NCBI RefSeq assembly: GCF_007993795.1
Contig: NZ_CP042476.1
Span: forward strand, 2,046,001-2,110,000
From: Antarcticibacterium arcticum
GTDB lineage: Bacteria > Bacteroidota > Bacteroidia > Flavobacteriales > Flavobacteriaceae
Length of the DNA: 64,000 nt
Direction of reading: 5' to 3'
In this document: positions 62,063-64,000 of the stretch, piece after piece
How positions within the stretch are numbered: position 1 is the first letter of the stretch
Layout: each line of letters opens with the position of its first letter
Notes under the pieces: generated by a model
The model's database searches: none
What the model was told of the DNA's origin: nothing
Seen by the model: the letters and a program-made list of their open reading frames with translations, nothing else
Program-made: the position numbers and the translations under genes

Positions 62063-63031
62063 ATGTCAGTTTTAGTATATACAGAATCAGAAGAAGGAAA
62101 ATTTAAAAAAGCATCCCTTGAGGTGGCATCTTATGCCAAAGAGATCGCTCAAATGCTTTCTACAACCGTTACTGCCGTAGCCGTTAACGCCGGCGATACT
62201 TCAGAACTTGGAACCTATGGGGTAGACAAGGTCCTGAATGTTTCCAATGATAAATTAAAGAATTTTAATGCAGAAGCTTACGCAGATGTATTAAAGCAGG
62301 CAGCAGAAAAAGAAGGAGCCAAGGTGGTTATTCTTAGTCAAAGTGCCAACAGCAAATATCTTGCGCCTTTATTGGCGGTACATTTAAATGCCGGGTATGC
62401 TTCCAACGTGGTAGCACTTCCTGAAAGCACAGATCCCCTAACGGTGAAAAGAACTGCCTTTACAAATAAAGCTTTCAACTTTACAAAATTCAATACAGAT
62501 GTAAAGATCATTGGCCTTTCAAAAAACGCCTTTGGTCTTAAAGAACATCAAACTGAAGCCAGTACTGAAGATTTTTCTCCAAGTTTAACAGCAGAGGATT
62601 TCTCGGTTAATGTTACCAGTGTAGATAAAGCAAAAGATAAAGTTACCATTGCAGATGCCGAGATTGTAGTTTCGGGAGGCCGTGGTCTTAAAGGCCCTGA
62701 AAACTGGCAAATGCTGGAAGATCTGGCTGAAACCCTTGGGGCGGCAACTGCCTGTTCCAAACCGGTGAGTGATATGGGATGGAGACCGCACAGCGAGCAC
62801 GTGGGACAAACCGGAAAACCTGTAGCTTCCAACCTTTACATTGCCGTGGGGATCTCTGGTGCCATACAGCACCTTGCAGGGATCAACTCTTCAAAAACCA
62901 AAGTTGTGATTAACAACGACCCGGAAGCACCATTTTTTAAAGCGGCAGATTATGGAGTAGTTGGAGACGCCTTTGAAATTGTACCAAAGCTTAATGAAAA
63001 ACTAAAAGAATTTAAAGCTAAGAACGCATAA
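62063..63031 (+). CDS. etfA: electron transfer flavoprotein alpha subunit
   Basis: 322 residues. The FAD-binding C-terminal part shows VVSGGRGLKGPENWQMLEDLAE, MGWRPHSEHVGQTGKPVASNLYIAVGISGAIQH split over the family's conserved blocks, and INNDPEAPFFKAADYGVVGD. 66 bp after etfB in one transcript, ended by a terminator. Confidence 0.97.
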   Translation: MSVLVYTESEEGKFKKASLEVASYAKEIAQMLSTTVTAVAVNAGDTSELGTYGVDKVLNVSNDKLKNFNAEAYADVLKQAAEKEGAKVVILSQSANSKYLAPLLAVHLNAGYASNVVALPESTDPLTVKRTAFTNKAFNFTKFNTDVKIIGLSKNAFGLKEHQTEASTEDFSPSLTAEDFSVNVTSVDKAKDKVTIADAEIVVSGGRGLKGPENWQMLEDLAETLGAATACSKPVSDMGWRPHSEHVGQTGKPVASNLYIAVGISGAIQHLAGINSSKTKVVINNDPEAPFFKAADYGVVGDAFEIVPKLNEKLKEFKAKNA

Positions 63032-63054
63032 TTTTTTTAACTTGCAGGCTTTAA

Positions 63055-63103
63055 AAGGGCTGTCTGAATATGGTAAATTGTCCTTATTTAGACAGCCTTT
63101 TTT
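63055..63103 (+). terminator. intrinsic terminator after etfA
   Basis: GGCTGTCT and AGACAGCC, extended by AATA/TATT, form the stem, followed by TTTTTT. Confidence 0.85.
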
Positions 63104-63114
63104 AATTATGATAT

Positions 63115-63729
63115 ATGAGTCTAGTACGCCTTAATATAAAGGGAATTTCGTATAGTCAAACCCAGAATGGTGCCTATGCACTTATTTTAAGTGAGGTTGA
63201 CGGGGATAGGAAACTGCCAATAGTCATTGGTGCTTTTGAGGCCCAGTCTATTGCAATAGCGCTGGAAAAGGAAATAAAACCACCCAGGCCGCTTACCCAT
63301 GACCTCTTTAAAAATTTTAGTGACCGGTTTGAGATCATTGTAAAACAAGTGATCATTCATAAACTGGTAGACGGGGTTTTTTATTCCAGCCTTATTTGTG
63401 AAAGAGATAAGATAGAAGAGATCATAGATGCCCGTACCAGCGATGCTATTGCGCTTGCATTGCGTTTCAACGCACCCATTTTTACGTACAAAAACATATT
63501 GGACAAGGCAGGCATCTACCTAAAAGGAGAAGCCGGCACGATGACACCGCCACCGGCCGCAGGGGAAACTGATATTGATGAAATAATTCATGAAAGCATA
63601 GAAAGCCCGGTTAGTGACTACAAAAAAATGTCTTTGGACGAACTAGAAACTTTACTCTCACAGGCCGTAAAAAATGAAGATTACGAAAAGGCCGCCAGGT
63701 TAAGAGATGAGATCTCAAAACGCAAATAA
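63115..63729 (+). CDS. bifunctional nuclease family protein (DUF151) with UVR motif
   Basis: 204 residues. The DUF151 domain (about 1-135) shows YALILSEVDGDRKLPIVIGAFEAQSIAIALE and ARTSDAIALALRFNAPIF. A C-terminal UvrB/UvrC-like helical motif follows (MSLDELETLLSQAVKNEDYEKAARLRDEI, split here by position). Plant and mycobacterial relatives have RNase/DNase activity; the role here is unknown. It lies between etfA and the nucleoside transporter, an order seen widely in this family of bacteria. Confidence 0.93.
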   Translation: MSLVRLNIKGISYSQTQNGAYALILSEVDGDRKLPIVIGAFEAQSIAIALEKEIKPPRPLTHDLFKNFSDRFEIIVKQVIIHKLVDGVFYSSLICERDKIEEIIDARTSDAIALALRFNAPIFTYKNILDKAGIYLKGEAGTMTPPPAAGETDIDEIIHESIESPVSDYKKMSLDELETLLSQAVKNEDYEKAARLRDEISKRK

Positions 63730-63741
63730 GCTTCATTTTCT

Positions 63742-64000
63742 ATGAACAAATTCCAGGCATTCCTGTTCTTTCTTTTTATTGGTCTATTAAATGTACAAGC
63801 ACAAAGCATCACCAAAACCTGGAGCTTTGAGGTTGCACAGGATACCAGTATAGTTCAATCCAGTTTCATTACTAATTCCTTTCTAACCCTAGATGAAGGC
63901 CGCTTTGAAATTAAAGGCGGAGAAGGGGAAATTTCTACCGGTGATTTTTTATACCAAAACAATTTGTTGGTATTCTTTTTTGATGTTCCCGGCGATTCTA
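63742..64000 (+). CDS. NupC/NupG-type nucleoside transporter, N-terminal part only (cut by window end)
   Basis: 86 residues visible. Signal peptide MNKFQAFLFFLFIGLLNVQAQ, then a lipocalin-like beta domain (ITKTWSFEVAQDTS, FLTLDEGRFEIKGG, GDFLYQNNLLVFFFD). This N-terminal domain is typical of flavobacterial concentrative nucleoside transporters, where it precedes the membrane part. The transport domain is outside the window, so the call rests on this domain, the 12-bp spacing and gene order. Confidence 0.65.
   Translation, partial: MNKFQAFLFFLFIGLLNVQAQSITKTWSFEVAQDTSIVQSSFITNSFLTLDEGRFEIKGGEGEISTGDFLYQNNLLVFFFDVPGDS

Overview
The window is a stretch of a Flavobacteriaceae-type chromosome (Bacteroidota). 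Evidence: the gliding-motility ATPase GldA, many DUF3857/DUF5686/DUF2807/DUF6122-type envelope proteins, promoters of the Bacteroidota type (TTG/TTTG, 19-21 nt, TAnnTTTG), weak Shine-Dalgarno sites, and the etfB-etfA-bifunctional nuclease-nucleoside transporter order. The protein set resembles the Gramella/Salegentibacter/Gillisia group, but I cannot name the genus. I see no rRNA, tRNA, prophage, insertion sequence or CRISPR array.

Layout. 1-9763, nearly all minus strand: rlmN (cut by the window edge), queA, aroA, a small membrane protein, a MazG-like pyrophosphohydrolase, two transglutaminase-like DUF3857 proteins, dtd and rsgA. 9853-14785: a CsgG-like lipid-free secreted protein, then the aromatic amino acid operon pheA-aminotransferase-tyrA-DAHP synthase/chorismate mutase. 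It is preceded by a short Phe/Tyr-rich leader peptide and an intrinsic terminator, which together form a classical attenuator. 14786-17655: gldA, a DUF2807 lipoprotein and a PagL-like lipid A deacylase. 17697-28504: an 11-kb methionine regulon in two transcription units. The upstream unit (metY-metX-hom-metZ-osmC) has two tandem attenuators, each with its own Met/Cys-rich leader peptide and terminator. The downstream unit (split metH, metF) has its own promoter and a SAM-I riboswitch. A divergent metK follows, with a Flavo-1-like structured RNA in the gap.

30317-38236: acyl-CoA dehydrogenase, 2-hydroxyacid dehydrogenase, universal stress protein, DUF2141, an ATP-grasp-like protein, a GNAT acetyltransferase, and a membrane TPR-adenylate cyclase with a small partner gene. 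38379-42135: small secreted or membrane proteins. Three of these sit in a mini-array separated by long attC-like palindromes, which looks like a mobile gene-cassette array without a visible integrase. 42314-49473: a propeller-amidohydrolase, DUF202, DUF6122, deoxynucleoside kinase, fatty acid hydroxylase and App1 phosphatase, with gaps filled by dispersed and short tandem repeats. 49581-53441: the NHEJ pair ligD-ku and a small SAP/Rho-N-like protein. 53635-56593: membrane (hppA) and soluble (ppa) pyrophosphatases. 56641-64000: DUF5686 outer-membrane protein, a lipoprotein, pdhB, etfB, etfA, a bifunctional nuclease and the start of a CNT nucleoside transporter.

Two housekeeping genes, metH and hppA, each lack one base in a G/C homopolymer. 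This most likely reflects sequencing error. The most interesting content is regulatory: three leader-peptide attenuators (one Phe/Tyr, two tandem Met/Cys), a SAM riboswitch controlling the other half of the same pathway, and the attC-like cassette mini-array.
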